In this document: positions 34,623-43,059 of the stretch, piece by piece
Layout: every line of letters starts with the position of its first letter
How positions within the stretch are numbered: position 1 is the stretch's first letter
Assembly (NCBI GenBank): GCA_019639115.1
Contig: JAHBSM010000008.1
Location: forward strand, 113,585 to 177,584
Source: Acidobacteriota bacterium
GTDB lineage: Bacteria > Acidobacteriota > Blastocatellia > Pyrinomonadales > Pyrinomonadaceae
Length of the DNA: 64,000 nucleotides
Direction of reading: 5' to 3'
The notes under the pieces: generated by a model
What the model saw: only the letters and a program-made list of their open reading frames with translations
Databases searched by the model: none
Told to the model about the DNA's origin: nothing
Program-made: the position numbers and the translations under genes

Positions 34623-35768
34623 CTAGGCCGCTTTCAAAAGGTTTTTGGCAATTACAAGCCTCTGTATCTCGCTGGTGCCCTCGCCTATCGTGCAGAGTTT
34701 AGAATCGCGCCAATACTTCTCGGCCGGATAATCTTTTGTGTAGCCATAACCGCCGTGTATCTGCACAGATTCCTCGGAGACGCGGACGGCAGCCTCAGAA
34801 GCGTAGAGCTTGGCCATCGCGGACATTTGAGTCACAGGCTGGCCTGCGTCCTTAGCGGCGGCGGCTCTCAGCGTAAGCAGCCGCGCACATTCGATCTGTG
34901 TCGCCATGTCCGCGAGCTTGAACTGGATCGCCTGAAACTCGGCTATGGCCTTGCCGAACTGCTGACGTTCCGTCGAATATTTGACGGCGGCCTCGTATGC
35001 ACCCTGAGCAATGCCGACCGACAGGGCCGCGATCGATATGCGCCCGCCGTCGAGTACCTTCATTGCCTGCAGAAAGCCTTCGCCCTCGCTTCCGAGCAGA
35101 TTAGTATCGGGCACGTCACAGTCTTCGAATACGACAGACGCGGTCTCGCTGGCACGCATACCGAGCTTGTTCTCTTTCTTATCGCCGCGGAAGCCCTCCA
35201 TGGACTTATCGAATATGAATGCCGATATGCCCCGGTTTCCCTTGTCTTTGTCCGTAACGGCTACGGCGACAAGCGTATCGCAGGAGAGAGCGTGTGTAAT
35301 GAAATTCTTTGACCCGTTGACCCGCCAGCCGGTGTCTGTGCGGACCGCAGTAGTCCGTGTGCCAGAGGCATCGGAACCTGCCTGCGACTCGGTCAGGCCC
35401 CAGGCACCGAACGATTCGCCCCGGGCGAGCGGTACGAGATACTTCTGCTTCTGCTCCTCGGTCCCGAACATATAGATATGGTTCGAGCAGAGCGAGTTGT
35501 GGGCGGCCACAGACAGCCCGACCGAACCGCAAACGCGTCCAAGCTCTTCGATAATGGTCGCATACTCGACGTAGCCCATACCGGCGCCGCCATAGCTCTC
35601 GGGAAAGATGATGCCCATCAATCCTAGTTCGGCGAGTTGGGGCCGGAGCTCAACAGGGAAATGCTGGGCTTCGTCCCACTCCATCACGTGCGGGCGGATC
35701 TCGCACTCGGCAAATTCACGGATGCTGTATTTGATCTGCAGCTGGTCTTCGGAAAGCTCAAAGTTCAT
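34623..35768 (-). CDS. Acyl-CoA dehydrogenase
   Basis: The 381-residue flavoprotein oxidises acyl-CoA thioesters at the alpha-beta bond and passes electrons to ETF. The conserved FAD-binding [15 protein letters not shown], the [10 protein letters not shown] and the [16 protein letters not shown] helix are present, and the catalytic Glu sits in [11 protein letters not shown] near the C-terminus, as in short- and medium-chain type enzymes. The length is standard. The exact chain preference cannot be told. It lies between purH (105 bases upstream) and dapF, on the same strand. Confidence 0.95.
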   Translation of the reverse strand: MNFELSEDQLQIKYSIREFAECEIRPHVMEWDEAQHFPVELRPQLAELGLMGIIFPESYGGAGMGYVEYATIIEELGRVCGSVGLSVAAHNSLCSNHIYMFGTEEQKQKYLVPLARGESFGAWGLTESQAGSDASGTRTTAVRTDTGWRVNGSKNFITHALSCDTLVAVAVTDKDKGNRGISAFIFDKSMEGFRGDKKENKLGMRASETASVVFEDCDVPDTNLLGSEGEGFLQAMKVLDGGRISIAALSVGIAQGAYEAAVKYSTERQQFGKAIAEFQAIQFKLADMATQIECARLLTLRAAAAKDAGQPVTQMSAMAKLYASEAAVRVSEESVQIHGGYGYTKDYPAEKYWRDSKLCTIGEGTSEIQRLVIAKNLLKAA

Positions 35769-35873
35769 ATATGCGTGTGTATAACAAAAGTTTATTTTGT
35801 CATAAGCAACGCATTATCGGCAAGCCTATGTCGGCGGCGGGTTGCTAGCCACAGCATCAGCGAGGCAGAGATT

Positions 35874-37523
35874 TCAGTGCTTGAAGTGACGGATACCCGT
35901 AAAGGCCATTGCTATGCCGTGTTCGTTTGCGGCCGCAATTGAATCTTCGTCCTTGATCGAACCGCCGGGCTGGATTATGGCAGTGATACCTAGTGTCGCG
36001 GCCTCGTCCACGTTGTCGCGAAACGGGAAGAATGCGTCCGAGGCCAGGGCCGCACCTGCGAGCGGCAGACCTGCTCTTTCGGCCCGCATCGCCGCGATCC
36101 GAACGGAGTCCACGCGGTTCATCTGTCCTGCTCCGACACCGAGCGTGCGGGTTTCGTCTGCAAGGACGATCGCGTTCGATCTGACATGTTTGGCGACGGT
36201 CCAGGCAAGCATCATCGCCTTGATCTCAGTTTCGGTGGGCTGGCGTTCAGTCACGAAGCGGATGTCAGCGGGCGATAATTTATGCTCGTCCGGGTCTTGA
36301 ACGAGAAATCCGCCGGAGATCTGTTTGTATTCGAGGCCCCGGGAAATATCAGCGGACGGGGCGGCGACGCGCAGCACGCGAAGGTTCTTCTTGGACCTGA
36401 GAACTTCCAATGCCTCGTCGTCGAACTCGGGAGCGACTATCACTTCCGAGAATATCTCGACCGCCGCTCGGGCTGCATCGGCATCGACACGGCTGTTGAA
36501 GGCGACAATGCCGCCGAACGCCGAGACCGGGTCGGTCGCCAACGCACGGGCATATGCTTCGGCACTGGTCGAGCCGGTGCCGACGCCGGACGGATTGGTA
36601 TGCTTGATTATCGCTACGGCTCTCTCATCGAGATCGTTCACGAGCTGCCACGCGGCGTCTGCGTCAACGTAATTGTTGAACGACATCTCCTTGCCGTGGA
36701 GCTGCTCGGCTCGGGCTATGCCGTCTCCGGTGGCCGTATAGAGTGCGGCGCGCTGATGTGGATTTTCGCCGTAACGCAGGTCTGCATCCTTTGCAAGCTC
36801 TATCACTCGATAGCCGGGCAGATCGTCACCGGGCTCGTTATCAGGCTGAGCTTCGTCCGGCTCAAAGAACATAAGCCCGCCAAGTGGATTCAACGGTTCC
36901 AGGCGTTCAAGGTCGTCATTAGGCAGCCTTCCCGCCAGGTATGACGAGATCGCCAGGTCGTACGCGGCGGTCCGAGTATATGCGAGCGCGGCAAGCCGAG
37001 CGCGGGTCTCGAGCGATAAGCAGCCGTCAGACCCTCGCATCTCGACGATCAAATCCTCATACATTCTTGGGTCCGTCACGACGGCGACATGACGCCAGTT
37101 CTTCGATGCCGACCGGATCATGGCCGGTCCGCCGATATCGATATTCTCGACTGCTTCCTCGAGAGTAACTCCGTCGCGAGCTATTGCCTGCTCAAAAGGG
37201 TAAAGATTGACGACAACCAGATCGATAGGTTCGATCCCATGTTCCCGCATCGAATCGACATGGCCTTCGTTGTCACGCAGAGCAAGAAAGGCTCCGTGGA
37301 TCTTTGGGTGAAGCGTCTTGACGCGGCCGTCCATCATCTCCGGAAAGCCGGTCACGTCGGAAACGTCGGTCACCGCAATACCGGCGTCGCGGAGGCCTCT
37401 GGCCGTCCCGCCGGTCGAGATGATCTCGACTCCCATATCCGCAAGTGAGGCCGCTAGATCGACAAGACCTGACTTGTCGGAAACGCTCAGAAGAGCCCTT
37501 TCGATCTTTTTTTTGCCACTCAT
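35874..37523 (-). CDS. purH: Bifunctional AICAR formyltransferase/IMP cyclohydrolase
   Basis: The 549-residue enzyme catalyses the last two steps of de novo purine synthesis. The N-terminal MGS-like domain (about residues 5-135) has LLSVSDKSGLVDLA, STGGTARGLRDAG and VKTLHPKIHGA. The AICAR transformylase domain has MSFNNYVDADAAWQ, IIKHTNPSGVG (His of the folate-binding region), FGGIVAFNSRVDAD and KDEDSIAAANEHGIAM. Ser replaces the usual Cys in NPSG, as in some other species. The ATG at 37523 starts MSGKKKIERALLSVSDKSG; an upstream ATG at 37565 would include a terminator-like hairpin. That hairpin, 10-34 bases before the ATG, may attenuate transcription. Confidence 0.96.
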   Translation of the reverse strand: MSGKKKIERALLSVSDKSGLVDLAASLADMGVEIISTGGTARGLRDAGIAVTDVSDVTGFPEMMDGRVKTLHPKIHGAFLALRDNEGHVDSMREHGIEPIDLVVVNLYPFEQAIARDGVTLEEAVENIDIGGPAMIRSASKNWRHVAVVTDPRMYEDLIVEMRGSDGCLSLETRARLAALAYTRTAAYDLAISSYLAGRLPNDDLERLEPLNPLGGLMFFEPDEAQPDNEPGDDLPGYRVIELAKDADLRYGENPHQRAALYTATGDGIARAEQLHGKEMSFNNYVDADAAWQLVNDLDERAVAIIKHTNPSGVGTGSTSAEAYARALATDPVSAFGGIVAFNSRVDADAARAAVEIFSEVIVAPEFDDEALEVLRSKKNLRVLRVAAPSADISRGLEYKQISGGFLVQDPDEHKLSPADIRFVTERQPTETEIKAMMLAWTVAKHVRSNAIVLADETRTLGVGAGQMNRVDSVRIAAMRAERAGLPLAGAALASDAFFPFRDNVDEAATLGITAIIQPGGSIKDEDSIAAANEHGIAMAFTGIRHFKH

Positions 37524-37531
37524 TTTGAAAT

Positions 37532-37557
37532 AGAAAAAGCGGCCGAATTGACCGCTT
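37532..37557 (-). terminator. Terminator-like hairpin in the purH leader
   Basis: On the minus strand AAGCGG pairs with CCGCTT around a nine-base loop, followed by TTTTTC, so it has intrinsic-terminator form. It ends about ten bases before the purH ATG, so it could be the terminator of the upstream micro-ORF or a purH attenuator. Confidence 0.62.
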
Positions 37558-37653
37558 CGCAACAATCTAATATCTCCGGAACCGAATCCGCACGCCCAAG
37601 GCCCCGGGCGAGTCTCCGGCGGGACGGCCTCCTGCTATGCTTATCGTCACCGA

Positions 37654-37731
37654 TCAGAAAATGAACCTGCCTAAGAACAGCAAGCTGAGCAGGAACACGA
37701 GCGCATAAATTATGACTTTGATTAGGCTCAT
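37654..37731 (-). CDS. Micro-ORF, 25-residue hydrophobic membrane peptide
   Basis: The ATG at 37731 has AGAGGA about five bases upstream. It encodes a single hydrophobic helix (SLIKVIIYALVFLLSLLFLG and RFIF) with one Lys and one Arg at the ends and a TGA stop. The strongly hydrophobic content is unlike the surrounding noncoding sequence. It lies on the same strand as purH, whose leader (130 bases) separates them. I cannot assign a family. It could be a small membrane peptide or a leader peptide controlling purH; chance is possible at this length. Confidence 0.45.
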   Translation of the reverse strand: MSLIKVIIYALVFLLSLLFLGRFIF

Positions 37732-37799
37732 CGAATCCTCTATTCTGACGCTACGCCTGAAAGTAAGGAAAACAAAATTCTAATACCGCTCGGCCATCA

Positions 37800-39260
37800 A
37801 TGTCAACGATATCATCCGAATTGCTTAGGCTGACCTGCGTCGGGGCCCTGATCGCCCTGACGGCGATCGCGGGAGCCGCGCAAGGGATGGAAGCGGTGAT
37901 CAAGCTCAACGCCGTGGCGGAGCCGAGCGCAGTCGTTACGGGTCGTCTCGACAGGGATGCAGCCTCGGTCAATTTTTCTTTCATTGACGGCGTCGCCGGC
38001 GTACCGGGGCTCGCGGGCAGAATGAGCGGCCTGGAACTATTCGGCGCAGATGGGCGCCGGATAGACGGTCGCGTGCTTGCTCCCGGCGAGATACTTGCGG
38101 GCGAGCGAGCAAGTTCTTTTAGATATGTCGTCAATCTAGCGCCGATCCGCACGAATGGCGGCATGGCGCATGTATCGTGGGCATCCGGCGGCACGGCTGT
38201 CATGAGGCCATATGACCTGCTTCCTCGCGTTCCTGCAGACCGATTGGTCCGGCTCAGGATCGAGGTGCCCGACGGCTGGAACATTTCGACCACCGAGACC
38301 CGAGCGGCGGACGGCAGTTATCTGGTCAAGAATGTTTCTCGTGCGGTATTTGCGGCAGGGAACGATCTGCGTGCGAGCGTCCGTCAGGTGGCGGGAACGG
38401 CCATATCGGTCGAGCGAACGGGCACATGGCTGTTTGATGAGGCCGACCCGATAACATTTGCCGCGGAGATCGCCTCGGGCTACTCAGCATTATTCGGCGG
38501 AATGCCGGGCGATGCGATCAAGGTGCTGCTGATCCGAAAAGAAGGCCCGCCGGGGCAATGGGAAGCTGACACGACCGGACGTACGGTGACGATCGTCTCG
38601 ACAGACATGGCGTTCAAAGCCGGATCAGTTCAGCGGCTCCACGAGCAGCTCCGGCATGAGTTGTTTCATCTATGGCTGCCTAATTCGATCGAGTTGGCCG
38701 GCGATCACGCGTGGTTCTATGAGGGGACCGCTCTGTACGTTTCGCTGCGGTCGGGCGTTTTGACGGGCAGGCTCAGGTTCGACGATCTGCTAGATACTTT
38801 AACGAGAGCCTATTCGATCGGGAAAGCGGGTTCAGGCGGCGGTTCGATGTCTTTGATCGAGCTATCGAAGAACCGTTGGGCGGGGTCTGATACTCAAGTT
38901 TATGCACGCGGCATGATCGCGGCCTTCATGATCGATCTGGCGATGCTGAAAGCAAGCAAGGGCCGCTCCGGTATCGAGTCCGTGTTAAAGCGACTCTTCG
39001 TTGACCGAGCATCATTGTCCGGCAAAGATGCACTTTCGGTAATATCCGGAGCCCTGAAAGCCGGGCCGACAGCTGCCGTTTGGCAGGCGTTCATAGCGGG
39101 CGGCGAGCCCGTGGAGATAGATCCGTTCCTGAGTTCTACCGGACTCGAGATGCGGACCGAGGGCTCAAAGAGGACGCTTGCGGTCAAGCCGCGGCTGACG
39201 GCTAGTGAAAAGGTAATATTGGACAAGTTGGGTTATAATGCTTGGCGTAAGTTAACGTAA
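37800..39260 (+). CDS. Secreted gluzincin-like metallopeptidase, unknown substrate
   Basis: The 486-residue protein has a signal peptide (about residues 1-29, ALTAIAGAAQG). The N-terminal 250 residues are beta-rich with no recognised domain. The C-terminal half has RHELFHLWLPNSI followed by GDHAWFYEGTALY. This is an HExxH motif with the Glu of the YEG sequence 17 residues after the second His, close to the gluzincin spacing of M1 and M61 peptidases, and the EGTALY line is like EGFATY. The zinc-site residues are therefore His, His and Glu. The substrate is unknown. It precedes the SH3 lipoprotein by seven bases and is likely co-transcribed. Confidence 0.78.
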   Translation: MSTISSELLRLTCVGALIALTAIAGAAQGMEAVIKLNAVAEPSAVVTGRLDRDAASVNFSFIDGVAGVPGLAGRMSGLELFGADGRRIDGRVLAPGEILAGERASSFRYVVNLAPIRTNGGMAHVSWASGGTAVMRPYDLLPRVPADRLVRLRIEVPDGWNISTTETRAADGSYLVKNVSRAVFAAGNDLRASVRQVAGTAISVERTGTWLFDEADPITFAAEIASGYSALFGGMPGDAIKVLLIRKEGPPGQWEADTTGRTVTIVSTDMAFKAGSVQRLHEQLRHELFHLWLPNSIELAGDHAWFYEGTALYVSLRSGVLTGRLRFDDLLDTLTRAYSIGKAGSGGGSMSLIELSKNRWAGSDTQVYARGMIAAFMIDLAMLKASKGRSGIESVLKRLFVDRASLSGKDALSVISGALKAGPTAAVWQAFIAGGEPVEIDPFLSSTGLEMRTEGSKRTLAVKPRLTASEKVILDKLGYNAWRKLT

Positions 39261-39267
39261 AAACGCG

Positions 39268-40416
39268 ATGTTATCCAGGCATTTCAGACGATCTTTCATA
39301 CTTTTAGCGATAGCCGTTGCCGGCTCGAGCTGCACCTACATCGACTCGTCCATTGGCGGCGTAACAAATGCGTTCGGGCTTAATGATACCGCGACCGTTA
39401 TCGCCAAAACGGCTCAGATCCGTACGTCGTATGCGGTCGTTGCCGCGGACCTGCTCGAGGTGAAACGCGGTGACCAGCTCGACGTGATCGATTCGATGGA
39501 ATTTGAAAAAGTGCTTTGGTATCGCGTAAGAGCCCGCGACGAGATGCAGACCGAGGGCTGGATCGAAGCGCAGAATGTGATCACAAGCGACACGCTGCGG
39601 CGTTCGCAGGAGATCGCGGGCGAATTCGGCGACCAGGTGCCGCAGGCGACCGGCATAATCAGGTCGGCCTCGAATCTGAGGTCGGCTCCGGATATGAATG
39701 CCGAGAATGTGCTGTTCAAGCTCGCTAACGGATCGACATTCGAGATCATGGAGTGGCGATTCGTCCCCAAGGAAGAAGCCCCGGACGTGGACGATGCGCC
39801 GAAAGGCCAGGTAAAGAAAGGCAAGCGCTCAGAGAACGAAGATATCAAAGCCGCCAAGGAAGCGGGCGAAGCCGATAAGATCGACGAGAAATATGACATC
39901 TGGTACAAGGTCCGGCTCGATCCTTCTGTTTCGCCGGCCCCTGCGGGCTGGTTGTTTGGGCGGCAGGTCGAGCTCCAAGTGCCCAGCGACATCGTATTTT
40001 TCCAGGCGAACAACAAGAAATTTGTGACGTGGCAGCGGCTCGATGCCGACACTGACAAAGGCGCCGTTACCAAAGCCTCGACGCCGGGCAATTGGGTGAT
40101 CCTGTCGCGGACCAATCTTGTAAAGGCGATCGACGGCGTCGAGCCTGATTTCGACGGCATAGTCGTACTCGCTTTTGATAAATACGACCAATCGTATTAC
40201 ACCGTATGGCGCAACCCGCCCAATACCGACGTTTGGGGACGGCTTCCGCTGAGGATGGACGGTCGAGGCGACAACAAGACGTTTACCATTAAGCTAAGGA
40301 ATAACAACGGCAGCATGGACGATAAACGATTCATCGTCTTCAAGGACAAGAATCGGCTTCGGGTCACACCGCCCGAGGATATTGCGCAATATACGTCGCC
40401 CACACCAAAGAGATGA
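39268..40416 (+). CDS. Lipoprotein with SH3-like domains
   Basis: The 382-residue protein has a lipoprotein signal ending in AGSSC (Cys22). Two bacterial-SH3-like regions follow: residues about 45-110 (TAQIRTSYAVVAADLLEVKR, then WYRVRARDEMQTEGWIEAQN), and about 125-230 (NLRSAPDMNAENVLFKLANG, then IWYKVRLDPSV and PAGWLFGRQVEL). A charged insertion (about 170-205) separates the strands of the second. The rest is beta-rich. SH3 domains of this type often bind peptidoglycan. It overlaps the Smr gene by four bases (ATGA), so the two are translated together. The C-terminus, APTPKR-like, is unremarkable. Confidence 0.8.
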   Translation: MLSRHFRRSFILLAIAVAGSSCTYIDSSIGGVTNAFGLNDTATVIAKTAQIRTSYAVVAADLLEVKRGDQLDVIDSMEFEKVLWYRVRARDEMQTEGWIEAQNVITSDTLRRSQEIAGEFGDQVPQATGIIRSASNLRSAPDMNAENVLFKLANGSTFEIMEWRFVPKEEAPDVDDAPKGQVKKGKRSENEDIKAAKEAGEADKIDEKYDIWYKVRLDPSVSPAPAGWLFGRQVELQVPSDIVFFQANNKKFVTWQRLDADTDKGAVTKASTPGNWVILSRTNLVKAIDGVEPDFDGIVVLAFDKYDQSYYTVWRNPPNTDVWGRLPLRMDGRGDNKTFTIKLRNNNGSMDDKRFIVFKDKNRLRVTPPEDIAQYTSPTPKR

Positions 40417-40712
40417 CCGGGGATACTGTGGACGGATCGCCATTTACAGGGCCTGTCGATATCGAGATCACCGACTCGATCGATCTGCACTCGTTCCGTC
40501 CCGACGAGATACGAGATGTGGTCGAGGCATACCTGGCCGAGGCTCACAAGAAAGGCTTTACCGTCGTAAGGATAATCCACGGCAAAGGAGTAGGGGTCCA
40601 GCGAGAGATCGTCAGAAAGGTGCTCTCGGAGACCGATTTTGTTAGAGGATTCAAGAATGCTCCGGAGTTCTCCGGCAGTTGGGGAGCGACCATTGCCGAG
40701 CTCGACTCCTAG
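40413..40712 (+). CDS. Smr domain protein
   Basis: The 99-residue protein is a stand-alone Smr (small MutS-related) domain: IDLHSFRPDEIRDVVEAYLA, GFTVVRIIHGKGVGVQREIV. The DLH and HGKG motifs are those of the Smr nuclease fold. Such proteins act as nicking nucleases or RNA-binding proteins, in some cases in ribosome rescue. The start codon overlaps the stop of the SH3 lipoprotein. It is a cytoplasmic protein, so the operon link to the lipoprotein gene is unexplained. It is convergent with and overlaps a small TM protein gene by four bases. Confidence 0.9.
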   Translation: MTGDTVDGSPFTGPVDIEITDSIDLHSFRPDEIRDVVEAYLAEAHKKGFTVVRIIHGKGVGVQREIVRKVLSETDFVRGFKNAPEFSGSWGATIAELDS

Positions 40713-40966
40713 TTATCGTCCAGTATCTCCGCCCAGGCTTCTTCCGACGGCTCCGACCCGCTCTCCTCCCAGCCTAATGATTCCAGCCGCTGTTCTGCCA
40801 CTCTGAGACGTTCCTTTAGGACGGCGTTGCGCCCTTCGACCAATTTGAGATGGCGCCCGCGTTCTTTGTACAGCCGCTCAACGTAGAACATATACGTGAA
40901 TTGCAGGCCGACCATGCCGATCAGGACAAACATCAGGCAGATCATTCCGTAGGTCAGATATTCCAT
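40709..40966 (-). CDS. Small TM/coiled-coil protein, 85 residues
   Basis: Residues 5-27 form one membrane helix (GMICLMFVLIGMVGLQFTYM) and residues 30-65 a basic coiled coil (RLYKERGRHLKLVEGRNAVL), followed by an acidic tail. The shape resembles FtsB/FtsL-type proteins, but the orientation and family are unknown. The stop overlaps the end of the smr gene by four bases, tail to tail. The 131-base interval upstream, to 41098, holds its probable promoter and that of the divergent dienelactone hydrolase. Confidence 0.72.
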   Translation of the reverse strand: MEYLTYGMICLMFVLIGMVGLQFTYMFYVERLYKERGRHLKLVEGRNAVLKERLRVAEQRLESLGWEESGSEPSEEAWAEILDDN

Positions 40967-41097
40967 TGCCTAGCTGGTCCGCCGCCCCGGAGAGGCACGG
41001 CGGCAGAACTCCTTTTTCGTTAGTATAACCTTGACCCTGCCGCAATGAAACGTAAGAATCAAAGCATCGGCTAATTTCGAACAAGGGGGAATGGCAT

Positions 41098-41985
41098 ATG
41101 CGCGAGGACATCATAAATACCTACGGAGAGGCACCGGTGCTCGACCGGCGTGAGTTTCTGGTCACATCTATATTCGCTGCGGGCGCGTACGCGTCTGCGG
41201 TGATGCCCATCGCGGCCCAGACCCGTGTTGTAACGGATGACAAGGGTCTCGTGACCGGCGAGGTCCAAATCCCGGTTGCTGGCGGGATGATGCCGGCCTA
41301 TCGTGCGATGCCGGAGAAGGGCAAGGACCTGCCGGTCGTCATAGTCGTGCACGAGATCTTCGGCGTGCACGAATGGATCCAGGACGTTTGCCGTCGATTT
41401 GCAAAACTCGGATATATGGCTGTTGCTCCTGCGCTATATGCACGCGAAGGCGACGTCAAAGACCTAAAGGACGCACGCGAGTTGAACCGGCAGATCTTTT
41501 CGAAGATACCTGATTCGCAATCGATGGCCGATCTTGACGCGACACTTGCATGGGCTGCCAAGAATCGCGGAAGCAGCAAACGCACATCGATAACGGGATT
41601 CTGCTGGGGCGGACGTATCGTATGGCTTTACGCGGCACATAATCCGAAGATCAAGGCCGGGGCGGCCTGGTACGGACGAGTAGTACCGACGCCGAATTCA
41701 CCGGTGAACGAAGCACAGCCGACAACGCCGATCGACTATGCCGCAAAGCTGAGCGTGCCGGTGATCGGGTTCTACGGCGGGCAGGATCGTGGTATCCCGG
41801 TCGATGGGGTTCAGCGAATGCAGGACGAACTGAAGAAGGGAAGGTCAGGCTCCGAGATCGTCATATATCCGAACGCCGATCATGGATTCCACGCCGACTA
41901 CCGCCCGAGCTATAACAAAGAGGCGTCAGACGATGCGTGGGCCAAACTGCTCGCGTGGTTCAAAAAACACGGCGCGGCCAAGTGA
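41098..41985 (+). CDS. Dienelactone hydrolase family protein
   Basis: The 295-residue alpha/beta hydrolase has a Tat-like N-terminus (DRREFLVTSIFAAGAYASAV, here a single Arg-Arg pair). The catalytic triad is Cys in ITGFCWGGR (nucleophile elbow GxCxGG), Asp in FYGGQDRGIP and His in YPNADHGFHADY, the full set for the dienelactone hydrolase family. VVIVVHEIFGVHEWI supplies the oxyanion side. Cys as nucleophile fits carboxymethylenebutenolidase-type enzymes. The substrate is unknown. The next gene starts five bases downstream, in the same direction. Confidence 0.9.
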   Translation: MREDIINTYGEAPVLDRREFLVTSIFAAGAYASAVMPIAAQTRVVTDDKGLVTGEVQIPVAGGMMPAYRAMPEKGKDLPVVIVVHEIFGVHEWIQDVCRRFAKLGYMAVAPALYAREGDVKDLKDARELNRQIFSKIPDSQSMADLDATLAWAAKNRGSSKRTSITGFCWGGRIVWLYAAHNPKIKAGAAWYGRVVPTPNSPVNEAQPTTPIDYAAKLSVPVIGFYGGQDRGIPVDGVQRMQDELKKGRSGSEIVIYPNADHGFHADYRPSYNKEASDDAWAKLLAWFKKHGAAK

Positions 41986-41989
41986 ATCA

Positions 41990-42427
41990 ATGATGGATAT
42001 TCCAAATCTGACCCTCCAATACACCCTGTTGTGCGACGACGTCCGTATCGAGATGGGCAACAAGATCTCGTTGATGGGTATATTTCAGAACATAATGGTC
42101 GAACGGCTGCCCGTTTCGCTGATCAAGTTTGCGGTCGTTAACCACTGGAAAGGCGAGGGCGAACACAGCACGGAGGTCCGGATACTATCGCCTGACAAAT
42201 CAGACGTCGTCGTCAGTTCACAGCCGACTACCATCGAATTGGCACGGGGCGGATTCACGGACAACGTTAGCTTTTTTGTCAATGTTGTATTTCAGGCCGC
42301 AGGTACATACTGGGTTCAGACGCTGGCGAACGAACTGGTGCTCGACGAGATGCCGTTGATCGTGACCGATCAGGAGAATATGGCTGCATTGTCAGAGCCG
42401 GAGGAATTCTCAGAGACCATCAATTAG
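41990..42427 (+). CDS. Hypothetical protein, beta-rich (DUF6941-like)
   Basis: The 145-residue protein begins with two ATGs (41990, 41993). Its beta-rich pattern (LTLQYTLLCDDVRIEMGNKI, SLMGIFQNIMVERLPVSLIK, TEVRILSPDKSDVVVSSQPT, AAGTYWVQTLANELVLDE) is of the DUF6941 type found in many Acidobacteriota, to the best of my recognition. There is no signal peptide or membrane segment. The function is unknown. It follows the hydrolase gene by four bases and is convergent with and overlaps the next minus-strand gene by eight bases. Confidence 0.7.
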   Translation: MMDIPNLTLQYTLLCDDVRIEMGNKISLMGIFQNIMVERLPVSLIKFAVVNHWKGEGEHSTEVRILSPDKSDVVVSSQPTTIELARGGFTDNVSFFVNVVFQAAGTYWVQTLANELVLDEMPLIVTDQENMAALSEPEEFSETIN

Positions 42428-43043
42428 ACTGCTTCGGCTCGCGTGACACGGGTAGCGTGATCGAGGTTCGATAGACCTGCGGTTCAGAGGTGTCCAGATC
42501 CTTTGAGGCGGAAGCGCCTTTGTACGAAGCTTTTACGCGGACCTTTGCGGTCGGATCGATCGCGCCGAATCCGAACTCACCCATCTGGTTGGTATAGGTT
42601 GTCCCGACCTTTCGCAGCGACTCATTAGGTCCCACCACGTATAGATCGACGACGGCCCCAGCAATGCTTAATCCTTCGGTCGAGAACACTATGCCTCGCA
42701 CGATCACCTGCGTGCCGCGGTCGCGGTTGAGTATCAGGCGGTCGCCAAGGTCTTTGATCGAATTCTGTTTTACCTCGACGCGATAGAGTACGCCGGTCGA
42801 GTAACCATCGGCGTCAAACGCGATGTTGTAAGTGCCGGGCCTGAGCCCGTCGAGCACGAATTCGCCGCGGCTATTGGTCTTTGCTTTGCGCACGACCTCG
42901 CCGTCCTTTCGGGCCGAGACCTCAGCGTTGGCGATGCCGATCCCTGAGTTCGTACGCACCTTGCCTTTGATGCCTCCGGTCTGGGCAGCGGCCGCGAGCG
43001 TCGCCGAAAGGAGCAGGGCGATTATGAAGAGATACCTGAGCAT
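42420..43043 (-). CDS. Secreted carboxypeptidase-regulatory-like domain protein
   Basis: The 207-residue protein has a signal peptide (MLRYLFIIALLLSATLAAAA, cleaved at QTGG) from ATG 43043; an ATG at 43073 would only add a non-signal stretch overlapping the upstream gene. The mature part has two CarboxypepD_reg-like beta-sandwich domains: GGIKGKVRTNSGIGIANAEV with GEFVLDGLRPGTYNI, and VIVRGIVFSTEGLSIAGAVV with GEFGFGAIDPTAKVRV. Such domains occur in TonB-dependent receptors and surface proteins, but this protein stands alone. It lies 16 bases after the epimerase gene on the same strand. Confidence 0.8.
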   Translation of the reverse strand: MLRYLFIIALLLSATLAAAAQTGGIKGKVRTNSGIGIANAEVSARKDGEVVRKAKTNSRGEFVLDGLRPGTYNIAFDADGYSTGVLYRVEVKQNSIKDLGDRLILNRDRGTQVIVRGIVFSTEGLSIAGAVVDLYVVGPNESLRKVGTTYTNQMGEFGFGAIDPTAKVRVKASYKGASASKDLDTSEPQVYRTSITLPVSREPKQSN

Positions 43044-43059
43044 GTGGCCGGTGAAACGT

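Noticed and set aside
34551..35312. Plus-strand frame of 253 residues opposite acyl-CoA dehydrogenase
   Set aside because: It runs antisense to a well-defined enzyme and shows no motif.
37558..37653. ZTP (pfl) or purine riboswitch in the purH leader
   Set aside because: The two conserved blocks of the ZTP consensus are not convincingly present; only a partial GCCTTGGGC match is seen, so I did not call a riboswitch.
40967..41097. Terminator or structured RNA around the CCGCC...GGCGG hairpin
   Set aside because: Stems are short, the T run is not directly after the stem, and no gene ends just upstream on the plus strand; it may belong to a promoter region.
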